A stretch of DNA of 64,000 nt from Cellulomonas sp. Leaf395. GTDB lineage: Bacteria; Actinomycetota; Actinomycetes; Actinomycetales; Cellulomonadaceae. Of the stretch, positions 8,976 to 16,325 are shown piece by piece. Each line of letters begins with the position of its first letter. Position 1 is the first letter of the stretch. A program made the translations under genes and the position numbers. The stretch lies in NCBI RefSeq assembly GCF_001424125.1, contig NZ_LMQI01000002.1, forward strand, positions 558,001 through 622,000, read 5' to 3'. The notes beneath the pieces are model-generated. The model was not told the DNA's origin. It worked only from the letters and a program-made list of their open reading frames with translations, and searched no databases.

Positions 8976-9364
8976 CAGCTTCCACCGTCTCCTCGGCGTA
9001 GTAGTTGATGGCGAGGTCGGAGTTATAGAACCAGTCGACCGTCTGAGTGCCTGCCATGATTCCAGCGCGCACGGCGACGTCCTTGAGGTTCAGTTTCTTC
9101 ATCACATCGCCGACCTTGCTGAGCTTGGTCACCCTGAAGAGGCGCTCGTTCTCCTTCTTAAGATTCTCGGCCGCCTCGGTCCGGGAGGATGCGAACCTTG
9201 TCATTCTTGCGCACTGGGCGTCCCAGGAGTTCCACAGCCTCAGGTGTGTGCCGCTCGAAGTTCAGTCCGAACGCGCGACGGTCCGCAAGCGCGTCAGTTT
9301 CGCGCTGAAGGTCCTTCGCCAGCTGCGGGTCCTTGTTGGCGATCTGGCGGATGAGGTCGATCAT
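8953..9364 (-). pseudogene. Truncated, frameshifted Mod-type adenine methyltransferase N-terminus
   Basis: A 68-aa frame starts at the ATG at 9364, overlapping the helicase stop by ATGA: MIDLIRQIANKDPQLAKDLQ, then ALADRRAFGLNFERH and GRPVRKNDKVRILP. This is the conserved N-terminus of actinobacterial type III-like site-specific DNA methyltransferases, proteins of about 600 aa. It stops at 9158. The second frame (8953-9204) picks up at the same place and gives ENLKKENERLFRVTKLSKVGD, matching the family for about 20 more residues, which implies a one-base indel. The catalytic DPPY region never appears. The last 50 residues (MKKLNLKDVAVRAGIM...) are of unknown origin and could belong to a separate small gene of 83 aa. 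Confidence 0.6.
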
Positions 9365-10893
9365 TCGTGACACGTGTCGAGTCCTGCTTGTGGCGTGTGG
9401 GTGACGGTGACCGCCCCCCGAGCAAAGGCTGCGAGGATGCGCTGGTGAGTCTGGCGTGGCAGGTGGCGGTTTCCTGGCTCGCCGAACGGTGTGCCGGGCC
9501 GTGCAGGCGCTTGCTGCAACAGCTTGTCCAGGCCGGGACGCGACACCATAAGCAGCCCATGGGTTGCGCGGGTGCAAGTGACCGCTAGGCGCCCGAACGC
9601 CGAGTTGAACTCGTCCAGTTCCGAGGCGCCAGTCAGCGGATGGATGGCGATGGTGATGCCGTTCGTCTGGCCCTGCCAGGAGTCAACGGTCGACGCGACC
9701 ATGTCGGACTCCGTCAGGCCGTGGGTGATGCTCAGGCGAGCGACGGCGTCGGCGGCGTCTTCAACCGCTTGGTTACGAGTGGCAAGGATGGCGACGAGCG
9801 GGTTGTCGGGGTCAGAGCCGGGCCGATCGACGTTCGTCTTTCCGCTCGGCGTCCCGTCCGCGTTGTAAACCTGCTCGGACAGCGTGAAGCCGGCCGTGAA
9901 CAGTTCGTCGAGAAGGCCCTCCACAAACTCGACGAGCGGGACGTCGACGTCGGCGGCTTCGGCGTCAGGCAGCCCGTCCACTTCGAGGAGCGTGGGGATG
10001 CCGGTCGCCACGGACTCCCAGACTGACTTGGCGAGGCCGGAGAGATTGCCGAGCTCGATCGCGCGGTCGCCGGGGGCGGCGACGCAGTTGAGCGAGTCCC
10101 ACTCGGGGTAGAAGGCTCGCCAGAGGCCGAGCTGCTCACCAGTCGGGCGCCACACCGCAGGTAACTCGGTCGCCCAGGTCCTCGCGTCGTCACCTTCGTA
10201 CGCGGTCGGCCAAGCACGGTACGGGTTGAAGCCCGGGTCGCCGCGCCACGGGTTCTCCGCGATCTCCAGCGGCGGCAACTGGCCGACGTCACCGACGCCG
10301 ACGTGGATCGGCGCGGTGTAGGTGATCTTGTCGAAGAGGTGGTGCGGGAGTTGCCAGGCCTCGTCGACAAACAGGACGTCGAATCGGTGGTCGCCGTGAA
10401 AGGCAGATCCGAAGTGGTTAGCTACATGCCGCCGGGCCATCCCAAACATGTGGGTCGTCGTCAGCACGACGGGCACGTCCTGCGGGATCGACTTCACCGA
10501 GTCGACGACCGTCGCCGAGCTCTTGACCCACTCCGGCACGTCGGGAAAGACGCGCTTGGATGCCCACAGGTAGACGCTGGCCTTGCCGAGCTCGTCGCCC
10601 AGCGATGCGGCAAGCGGCCACAATTGGCGGTTCTGGAAGGCAGTCACCGCGACTCGCAGGCACTGTGGCTGTGCGATGGCGTCGCTGACTAGGCCGCGCA
10701 GCAGGAACGATTTGCCTGCACCGGCGGCGGCCTTCAGCAGGATGCGCTGGACGTCGGAACTGCCGTTGAGCGCGTCGAGCAATTGACCCTTTGCGAACTT
10801 GGCGGAAGCCTCGTTCTGGGAAGCTGCTCGAGAGTGGTGGTAGGCGTCGGTTGCGACGACGGACGGGGGTACGAACAGGAGCGTCATGGTCAC
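9361..10893 (-). CDS. SF1-type helicase/AAA ATPase, defence-associated
   Basis: A 510-aa helicase core starting at a GTG that overlaps the upstream stop (GTGA). Visible motifs: Walker A AAAGAGKSFLLRG near residue 55, Walker B VLFVDEAWQ near residue 175, motif III-like GVGDVGQLPP, then the C-terminal SF1 pair STVDSWQGQTNGITI and AVTCTRATHGLLMVSR with the arginine finger region. The domain order is that of UvrD/Upf1-like SF1 enzymes with a compact build and no accessory nuclease. It is coupled to the RecB-like nuclease gene upstream, so the two products most likely act together on DNA. No named defence system was recognised with certainty. Confidence 0.75.
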   Translation of the reverse strand: MTMTLLFVPPSVVATDAYHHSRAASQNEASAKFAKGQLLDALNGSSDVQRILLKAAAGAGKSFLLRGLVSDAIAQPQCLRVAVTAFQNRQLWPLAASLGDELGKASVYLWASKRVFPDVPEWVKSSATVVDSVKSIPQDVPVVLTTTHMFGMARRHVANHFGSAFHGDHRFDVLFVDEAWQLPHHLFDKITYTAPIHVGVGDVGQLPPLEIAENPWRGDPGFNPYRAWPTAYEGDDARTWATELPAVWRPTGEQLGLWRAFYPEWDSLNCVAAPGDRAIELGNLSGLAKSVWESVATGIPTLLEVDGLPDAEAADVDVPLVEFVEGLLDELFTAGFTLSEQVYNADGTPSGKTNVDRPGSDPDNPLVAILATRNQAVEDAADAVARLSITHGLTESDMVASTVDSWQGQTNGITIAIHPLTGASELDEFNSAFGRLAVTCTRATHGLLMVSRPGLDKLLQQAPARPGTPFGEPGNRHLPRQTHQRILAAFARGAVTVTHTPQAGLDTCHE

Positions 10894-13622
10894 TCCAAAT
10901 CGTCCATCGTCAGGTCCCCGGGCGGCTGCTCCGCGGGACGGTCGGCCGGGTCGGGAAGGGTCTCGTCGGCCGCGTTGACGTCAAAGCCGTCGAAGTCGAC
11001 CACCGGTGGCCACACCTGCGGGTTCAATTCGCCGCGAGCGCGACGTCCAGCGAAAATATCGGACAACTCGGCCTCGGAAGCCTCATGGGGCTTGCAGCAC
11101 CACTGGTGGTTGGCGGGGTCATCGCCGAACGAGTCGTGGGTGCAATTTGGCTTCGGAGCGGACGAGGTGTCGACGCTCGGCCTCACCAAGTTGAGCCACA
11201 CGTCGCCCTTGTTCTCCGAGAACCACGCGAAGTCGGCTATGACCAGTTCGTCCCCGACCGCGAAGCCCGGGTCGTGGTGCGGCGCCCATGTGTACTGGCT
11301 CGGCCGTGCACCCGTCGCAGTGAGCTCACCGATCGGCATGTGGGAGATCTTGAAACTCCCCTTCAACGTCTGGACTGTCACGTCGTCGCATTCGACAAGC
11401 GCCTCTCCATTGAGGTGAAGTGCGACGATGCGCGACTCGTCACCGATCCGACGCGAGTCCACTTCAATGGTGAGCGGCGCGATGTCGACGACGCGTGCGA
11501 GCGCGAGTTGCCTGTTGCCCGCGTCCTTCGCGACGTCGTGGGCGGCACGCGGGTTCGTCATGACCGTGACTTGCCCCTTGAACTTGTCGTCCGCTTCGAG
11601 CAGCGGCACCGAGTCGTTGCGCCACCAAGCGGTGGTACGACCGAAACGGACCAGGTCGAACGCGTGCAGGTCGAGCCGACGCCGCCACACCCGTTGCGCG
11701 TCGCCCTCGACCGCGCGAACGATGGGCTGCAACGTTGACGTTCCGAAGCCGGATGCAAGGACGGCGAAGGCCTTGTCGAAGATGTCTATCTTGTAGGCGA
11801 GTTCCGCGCGGATCAGGTCGTCGTACACGCTCGGCCTGGCGGGCCGCGGCACTCCGGGCGCATCGCCGGTGAACGCCTCGTGGATCGCGTTTGACTGAAG
11901 GGGTGTGAGTTGCGCGCCGACCGCGTGGTCGGCCTTCTCGACCAGCTCTGCGAGAGCGCGGTGATCGATAAGCGGTTCGCTCGGATCAGCCCAGGGAACG
12001 AGGTAGTCGAGACGTAGGGAGTTGACGGCGGGCCCGCCAACGGTCACCAGGGACGCGAGAGCGGCGCGCAGATCAACGACGGTTGACCGGGCCTTCATTG
12101 TGCGAGTGCGGTCTTGCTCCAACAGGAGCGACGCGGCCACCCGGTCCTTCTCGGGGAGGCGAGGTGGGATGACGGCCAGTTCACCGTTGAAGGTGAGTGC
12201 GGGCCGCCCCTCCTTCTTGTCTCGCTCCCAGCGCAGACGCGAGAGCTCTTTGCCAGCGACGCTGTCGGCGATCGAGACGAGGATGTCGGCCGTCGAGCCG
12301 TCGGGGACGACGAGGTGGACGGGAGCCGGGTCGTCGGCACTCGCCTTGAACTGTTCCGTGATGGCCCTGTTGAGCTCACGACCGAGGGTCTTGATGATCG
12401 ACCGGCGCGTGTCGTCACTGTCTGGGTTGTCGAACACCTCGACGGTCCACGGTTCGGCGCCGACTTTCGTGAGGCGCTGAACGGCGATGCCATAGACACC
12501 GAGCGCCGCGCCGTCCGACTTGGCGAGCACGACGTGGACCGTGCCGGGCTCGCCGATCGGGTCGAGCCGTCGCTGGCCTGACCGGACACCCGTCCCTCTC
12601 AGAGTGGCTTCGATTTGCTGCCGGATCGAATTGGCAACCTTGCCGACGGGTGTGACCCCGTCGATCAGACCAACAGCGTGAGGCCGAACATCCGGCCGGA
12701 CGCCGAGCTCGATCAGCAGGTCGTTCGGATCGGTGGACGTCTGAAGCTCGGCGCGGCAATAGACGAACATGTCGCAGGCTGGGCAACCATCTGGCGAATA
12801 GGTCGCCTGGAGGTGAGCAAGATGCGCCGAGAGGTCAGCGTCGACGCCCGGCGGGAATCCGGCCACTTCGGCGGCGCGTTCCTCGACGCGCATGCGGACT
12901 TCCTCGCGGTGGTCGGTGAGGTCCTCGATGACGGCTGTCGGCGACAGGGAGGCATTGCGGGGAACGGCGAGGACGCCGAACCCGTGGACGTCCATCCCGA
13001 CCGGCAGCTTCGTCCACGCGGCCGCGGACTCGGCCCCGAGTGCGACCTGGAGGAACCCTTTGAGGAGGCGACCGTCGTCGATCCTGGAGCGAATCCGCTG
13101 GTAGTCCTTAGCATCCCCCACGATCAGCCAAGAGCCGTCGACCTCGCCGAACTTGTTCGGGGCCTTCGGCGCGACTACGGCGAAGTCGGGGCGGGTGTCG
13201 GTGGCGTTCTCACCTTCGAGCCCGAGGAACGGCACAGCCAGCTGATGGATCAGCGTGGCGTTGCCGTGCGTGACGGCGGCGTTGTGCGCCTGCTCAAGGA
13301 TGAGGGCGGTCTTGGCGGCGTCCACGTGGGCGTCGGCAACGACGACCGCCTTCGGGCGCTCGAGCCCGAGAGCGCCGACCGAGACGGTGACGACCTCTGA
13401 CGAAAATCGCTTGTCGCGGATCAGTCGCTCGAACGCCATCGCACGCATCCAGCGGAGCAACGGGATCGTGCTCTGCGGACCCTTGGAGTACCCAACCTGC
13501 TGGGCGAGATTGCGCCTCGTGACACCCGTGATCAGAGGGTCCGTTCCGCGGAATCGCGCACAAGCGGCGTGGGACGACGCCGCAACCGCGCTGCTGGCGC
13601 CCCCAGTTACCTTGGCGGGCAA
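10890..13622 (-). CDS. RecB/Cas4-like PD-(D/E)XK nuclease with FeS-type cysteine cluster
   Basis: About 910 aa. The N-terminal third has a PD-(D/E)XK signature: RPDFAVV, then WLIVGDAKDYQRIRSR with D170-x-K172 in the numbering used here. It is followed by CPACDMFVYC near residues 282-291, the spacing of the C-terminal Cys of Cas4/AddB-type FeS clusters. The remaining 600 residues are not recognised; the extreme C-terminus has a Cys/His-bearing segment (NCTHDSF... WCCKPHEAS). The start is uncertain: no ATG or GTG precedes conserved-looking sequence, and a TTG at 13622 is the best in-frame choice. The 35-aa ORF at 13607-13714 could be its true N-terminus joined by a frameshift. Its stop overlaps the helicase GTG. 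Confidence 0.65.
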   Translation of the reverse strand: MPAKVTGGASSAVAASSHAACARFRGTDPLITGVTRRNLAQQVGYSKGPQSTIPLLRWMRAMAFERLIRDKRFSSEVVTVSVGALGLERPKAVVVADAHVDAAKTALILEQAHNAAVTHGNATLIHQLAVPFLGLEGENATDTRPDFAVVAPKAPNKFGEVDGSWLIVGDAKDYQRIRSRIDDGRLLKGFLQVALGAESAAAWTKLPVGMDVHGFGVLAVPRNASLSPTAVIEDLTDHREEVRMRVEERAAEVAGFPPGVDADLSAHLAHLQATYSPDGCPACDMFVYCRAELQTSTDPNDLLIELGVRPDVRPHAVGLIDGVTPVGKVANSIRQQIEATLRGTGVRSGQRRLDPIGEPGTVHVVLAKSDGAALGVYGIAVQRLTKVGAEPWTVEVFDNPDSDDTRRSIIKTLGRELNRAITEQFKASADDPAPVHLVVPDGSTADILVSIADSVAGKELSRLRWERDKKEGRPALTFNGELAVIPPRLPEKDRVAASLLLEQDRTRTMKARSTVVDLRAALASLVTVGGPAVNSLRLDYLVPWADPSEPLIDHRALAELVEKADHAVGAQLTPLQSNAIHEAFTGDAPGVPRPARPSVYDDLIRAELAYKIDIFDKAFAVLASGFGTSTLQPIVRAVEGDAQRVWRRRLDLHAFDLVRFGRTTAWWRNDSVPLLEADDKFKGQVTVMTNPRAAHDVAKDAGNRQLALARVVDIAPLTIEVDSRRIGDESRIVALHLNGEALVECDDVTVQTLKGSFKISHMPIGELTATGARPSQYTWAPHHDPGFAVGDELVIADFAWFSENKGDVWLNLVRPSVDTSSAPKPNCTHDSFGDDPANHQWCCKPHEASEAELSDIFAGRRARGELNPQVWPPVVDFDGFDVNAADETLPDPADRPAEQPPGDLTMDDLE

Positions 13623-13714
13623 GACAAGCCTTGGTAGACGTAGCCGTTCTTGCCGTAGCGCTCCGCGACCGGGTCGGGCAGCTCGACCGTGGTGGTCACC
13701 GTGATGGTGCCCAT
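13607..13714 (-). CDS. 35-aa ORF, possible N-terminus of the RecB-like nuclease
   Basis: The frame MGTITVTTTVELPDPVAERY continues to YGKNGYVYQGLSCPPR and a TAA. It begins in a TGATG overlap with the upstream small ORF and ends inside the presumed start region of the nuclease gene in another frame. It is either a separate tiny protein or the real N-terminus of the nuclease cut off by a one- or two-base shift. Its good coding look (beta-rich VTTTVELPD) favours real translation. Confidence 0.4.
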   Translation of the reverse strand: MGTITVTTTVELPDPVAERYGKNGYVYQGLSCPPR

Positions 13715-13899
13715 CACATGCCTGTCTTGGCGATCGAGCGGGCGCGCCAGGCGGTGCCAGGCGGCGCGAAACGGCTGCGCGACGAGCGACGCTTCTTGCG
13801 CACCGGCGAGCCAGGCGCGGCATTCGCCGGGACCTTGCGCTTCGAGTACGGCGGGATGAGCGCCAGCGTGGGGATCGTCGACTTCGATTCGGTGCTCAC
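13714..13899 (-). CDS. 61-aa basic protein of unknown function
   Basis: The GTG start at 13899 gives MSTESKSTIPTLALIPPYSK, then a strongly basic Lys/Arg/Ser-rich tail (RKKRRSSRSRF) ending in ARSIAKTGM. No domain is recognised. The basic, low-complexity character suggests nucleic-acid binding or a small structural peptide. It lies between two other tiny minus-strand ORFs and its TGA overlaps the next ATG as TGATG, so it looks like one cistron of an operon feeding into the nuclease-helicase genes. Confidence 0.4.
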   Translation of the reverse strand: MSTESKSTIPTLALIPPYSKRKVPANAAPGSPVRKKRRSSRSRFAPPGTAWRARSIAKTGM

Positions 13900-13910
13900 G
13901 AGTGCGACCC

Positions 13911-14060
13911 TCAGCGTTCTGCGAGGATCGTCAGCAGCCGGTTCGTCTCGCGCTGCTCCTCGATGAGCGTGGCGAGCAGTGCATTGGTCTCGAGCGACAT
14001 CCCCGCTGTGAGCTTCCCGCCCTTGACGTCCTTGATCTCCTCGAGCGTGCGCATAGCCAT
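13911..14060 (-). CDS. 49-aa coiled-coil-like small protein, first ORF of defence operon
   Basis: Reads MAMRTLEEIKDVKGGKLTAG, then MSLETNALLATLIEEQRETN and RLLTILAER. The C-terminal half is an amphipathic helix with heptad-like Leu spacing, so a small coiled-coil or dimerising peptide is likely. A good SD sequence (GGAGAGGGA, 14066-14074) precedes the ATG and a TANNNT element lies further upstream, which supports real expression and makes this the first cistron of the 6867-14060 operon. No family was recognised. The Leu-rich helix could be an oligomerisation element for the enzymes encoded downstream. Confidence 0.45.
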   Translation of the reverse strand: MAMRTLEEIKDVKGGKLTAGMSLETNALLATLIEEQRETNRLLTILAER

Positions 14061-14065
14061 GCGAT

Positions 14066-14105
14066 TCCCTCTCCAGGTCGTCCGCGAATCCGTCTAGTCA
14101 GGCTA
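14066..14105 (-). promoter_or_regulatory. Candidate promoter -10 and SD for the nuclease-helicase-GmrSD operon
   Basis: On the minus strand TAGCCT at 14105-14100 fits the actinobacterial -10 pattern TANNNT, and GGAGAGGGA at 14074-14066 is a strong SD at normal distance from the ATG at 14060. No clear -35 element was seen. Confidence 0.35.
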
Positions 14106-14345
14106 TGGCGCGAGCAGCGGGCGTTGCCGGGACCTACGTCCCAGGCGCGGTGGCACACCGCGCCCCGAGGCCGACAGCGGCCTCCAGACTCGCCAGAGAT
14201 TCGACCACCTTTCGATCCGCGCTGCGATCCCCTCACGCTCGCCGTCCATGAGGCGCATGGGTGCGAACGAGATGCGAATAGCCCGGGTGATGACCCACGC
14301 CGACGCCGCCCAGCGGGCACAGCGCGCATGGGCTGCCCGGGTGTA

Positions 14346-14795
14346 GGTGCCACCTGGGACCAAGTGGCGGGCGTGGCTGGCGGCCGGCACAAGCCCTCAG
14401 CCATCCAGGGCATACAGCGCTACTTCGAGCGCCTGCCCGACCTTGAGAACACCCCGGAGCGCCGCCGGCTGTGGCGTGACCGGCTGGAGGTGCTGCGGCG
14501 TCAGAGCATGGTCGACGTCCACGAGCAGCGCCCGGTGCGATCCGGGCCGGGGTCGCCGGGGCTCAACGGGCCTCAGCACTGGACGGCCTGGACGCCCCTA
14601 CCCGTCTACACCCCGACGTCGGTCGAGATCCTGGAGGCGGCTGAGTCCGCCGGACTCAATGGCGGTAGCGCACCGAAACACACCGTCCGAGCTGCCGCTT
14701 ACGTGCCGCCCGACACCGGCACGTCCGCCCGAGTCGGGCGGGCTCCTAGCAGCGGAGGTCGCGCCGGGTTCGTTGCGGCAGTCGGTGCACCATGA
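14346..14795 (+). pseudogene. Worn ORF, perhaps a mobile-element DNA-binding protein
   Basis: Frame 14346 onward reads GATWDQVAGVAGGRHKPSAI and IQRYFERLPDLENTPERRRL followed by WRDRLEVLRRQSMVDVHEQR. The first 60 residues look coding: an HTH-like TWDQVA start and amphipathic helices. The rest up to 14795 becomes low-complexity. No start codon with an SD was seen at the right place and the upstream frame is not coding-like. It is probably the surviving middle of a gene lost from the border of the transfer region. Function unknown. The rest of 14061-14896 holds no gene I can support. A perfect 8-bp inverted repeat CCGCCCGA-g-TCGGGCGG lies at 14725-14741. Confidence 0.35.
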
Positions 14796-14896
14796 GTCGG
14801 GGTTCTTGCTATCTCGCGGGTTGCGCACGCACTGGCGCACCTAGGACCAGGCGGTGCTGACGACCGGTCGGTGCCCGTGGATCCGCGGGGTGCGCA

Positions 14897-15208
14897 ATGG
14901 AACACGCGTCGATCGTCGTCAGCAGGATCATCGCTGCCGATCCGGGCATCAGCCCGAACGAGGACGGCCTGCCGGGCCTGGCAGTCGTCAAGCGGCTGGT
15001 CGGGGCGCTGCTGACCTGGGGCCTGGTGGCATGCGTAGCCGGCTTGGTGATCTCGGTGATCGTGTGGGCCGTGGCCCGCCAGCAAGGCAACTACGGGTAC
15101 GCCTCGGGCGGCAAGACGGGCGTCCTCATCGCCGCCGGCGGAGCGTTACTGATCGGCGGAGCGAACGCGATCGTGGCGTTCTTCTCCGGTCTTGGCGGGA
15201 TGATCTGA
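14897..15208 (+). CDS. Small two-TM conjugation protein (VirB2/TrbC-like, DUF6112 type)
   Basis: A 103-aa protein with two hydrophobic helices (about residues 35-60 and 75-98) separated by a short loop (ARQQGNYGYASGGKTG). A short N-terminal region precedes them and no cysteines are present. Small two-helix proteins of this type (family name DUF6112 in actinobacteria) sit first in T4SS operons and are analogous to VirB2/TrbC pilin subunits. It leads the operon, with one base between its stop and the VirB6-like gene start. The name is from size, topology and position; the pilin role is inference. Confidence 0.6.
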   Translation: MEHASIVVSRIIAADPGISPNEDGLPGLAVVKRLVGALLTWGLVACVAGLVISVIVWAVARQQGNYGYASGGKTGVLIAAGGALLIGGANAIVAFFSGLGGMI

Positions 15209-15209
15209 G

Positions 15210-16325
15210 ATGCCGGTCCCGGCACTCGACGCCTGCATCGGACCTGCGGCGGCCGTCTGCGATTCCGCGCAGGGCGCCGCGTCCGACTACGTGCTCGGCG
15301 GGCTCGGCGGCTCGTTCGTCGGTGGTGCCGAGCAGGTCGGTCAGCTCGCCCTTGGTGCGCTCAGCTCGAGCACGTCGGTCGATCTGAGCGTCGGCTGGTT
15401 CCGCGCGAACGTCGCGGTCATCGCCGCCATCGCCCTCCCGGTCGTCGTTGGACTCTTCGTCGTTCAGGTGCTGACGTCCGTCCTGCGCCACGAGGCTGGC
15501 GGCTTGGTGCGCGCCGTCGTCGGGGTCGCGAAGGCGATGCTCGGCGCCGCTCTCGCCCTGGGCGTGACGCAGCTGGCGTTGAGCGCGGTCGACGGGATCT
15601 GCGAGTACATCGCGTCCGCAGCGGGTCTGACCGTCACGCAGGCGGCATCGCAGTTCTTCGACTTCACCGCCCTCCTTGCGCTCTCCCCCGCGTTGCAGAT
15701 CCTGATCGGGCTGGCCCTCATGCTCGGGTTCGTCCTGCTGTGGGGCGTCCTGCTGTTCCGCAAGGCCGCGCTGATTCTCGTGGCGGTCTTCGCGCCGATC
15801 GCCTTCGCGGGGTCGACGTGGGACCAGACCCGGGTGTGGACGCGGCGCTGGCTCGAGATCGTCGCCGCGTTGGTGTTCTCCAAGATCGTCATCGTCGTGG
15901 CGTTCGTCGTCGGCGCCTCCGCATTCACCGGCGCCGGCCCCACCGAGCCCGGAGTCGCACCCACACAGCCGGCCGGCGGCGTCGCCGGGCTGTCGGACAC
16001 GCTGGTCGGGATCCTGTTGCTCGCGATCGCGGTGTGGGCGCCGTGGCTGACTTGGCGGTTCGTGCACTGGTCCGGCATGGAGGCCGCTGGGGTCATGCAC
16101 GCCAACGTCGCGGCCAACCCCATCAGCAAGGCAGCGCGCGGTGCGGCGACGACCACCCGTTACGCCGCGCAACAGGTCGCGATGTCGACGGTGACCGGAG
16201 GCATCGGCACGGCGGTGCGCGCTGCGGGCGCGGCGAAGGGGGCATCCGGTGGCCTCGCGGCGGGCGGGCCTAAGCCCACCCCTGCTCCGCCGGTGCCGGT
16301 GCCTGACCGAGGTGGTGCGCGATGA
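15210..16325 (+). CDS. VirB6/TrbL-like conjugal transfer membrane protein
   Basis: A 371-aa polytopic protein with about six membrane segments between residues 65 and 300. It includes the conserved-looking block VLLFRKAALILVAVFAPIAF followed by TWDQTRVWTRRWLEIVAAL, which is characteristic of TrbL/VirB6 channel proteins of Gram-positive T4SS. The C-terminus is cytoplasmic and rich in Ala/Gly/Pro. It would form the inner-membrane channel for DNA transfer. The stop overlaps the SCO6880-like gene by ATGA. Confidence 0.78.
   Translation: MPVPALDACIGPAAAVCDSAQGAASDYVLGGLGGSFVGGAEQVGQLALGALSSSTSVDLSVGWFRANVAVIAAIALPVVVGLFVVQVLTSVLRHEAGGLVRAVVGVAKAMLGAALALGVTQLALSAVDGICEYIASAAGLTVTQAASQFFDFTALLALSPALQILIGLALMLGFVLLWGVLLFRKAALILVAVFAPIAFAGSTWDQTRVWTRRWLEIVAALVFSKIVIVVAFVVGASAFTGAGPTEPGVAPTQPAGGVAGLSDTLVGILLLAIAVWAPWLTWRFVHWSGMEAAGVMHANVAANPISKAARGAATTTRYAAQQVAMSTVTGGIGTAVRAAGAAKGASGGLAAGGPKPTPAPPVPVPDRGGAR

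Noticed and set aside
10791..11738. Long plus-strand ORF of 315 codons
   Set aside because: It is antisense to the RecB-like nuclease and helicase genes, has Arg/Val-rich shadow composition and no domain.
14103..14390. Minus-strand ORF of 95 codons (SAWVITRAIRISFAPMRLMD)
   Set aside because: Slightly coding-like but no SD or domain, and it overlaps the better-looking plus-strand relic. Left out as unsupported.
14725..14741. Perfect 8-bp inverted repeat as a terminator
   Set aside because: The one-base loop and lack of a T tract make an intrinsic terminator unlikely; it may be a chance palindrome in GC-rich DNA.
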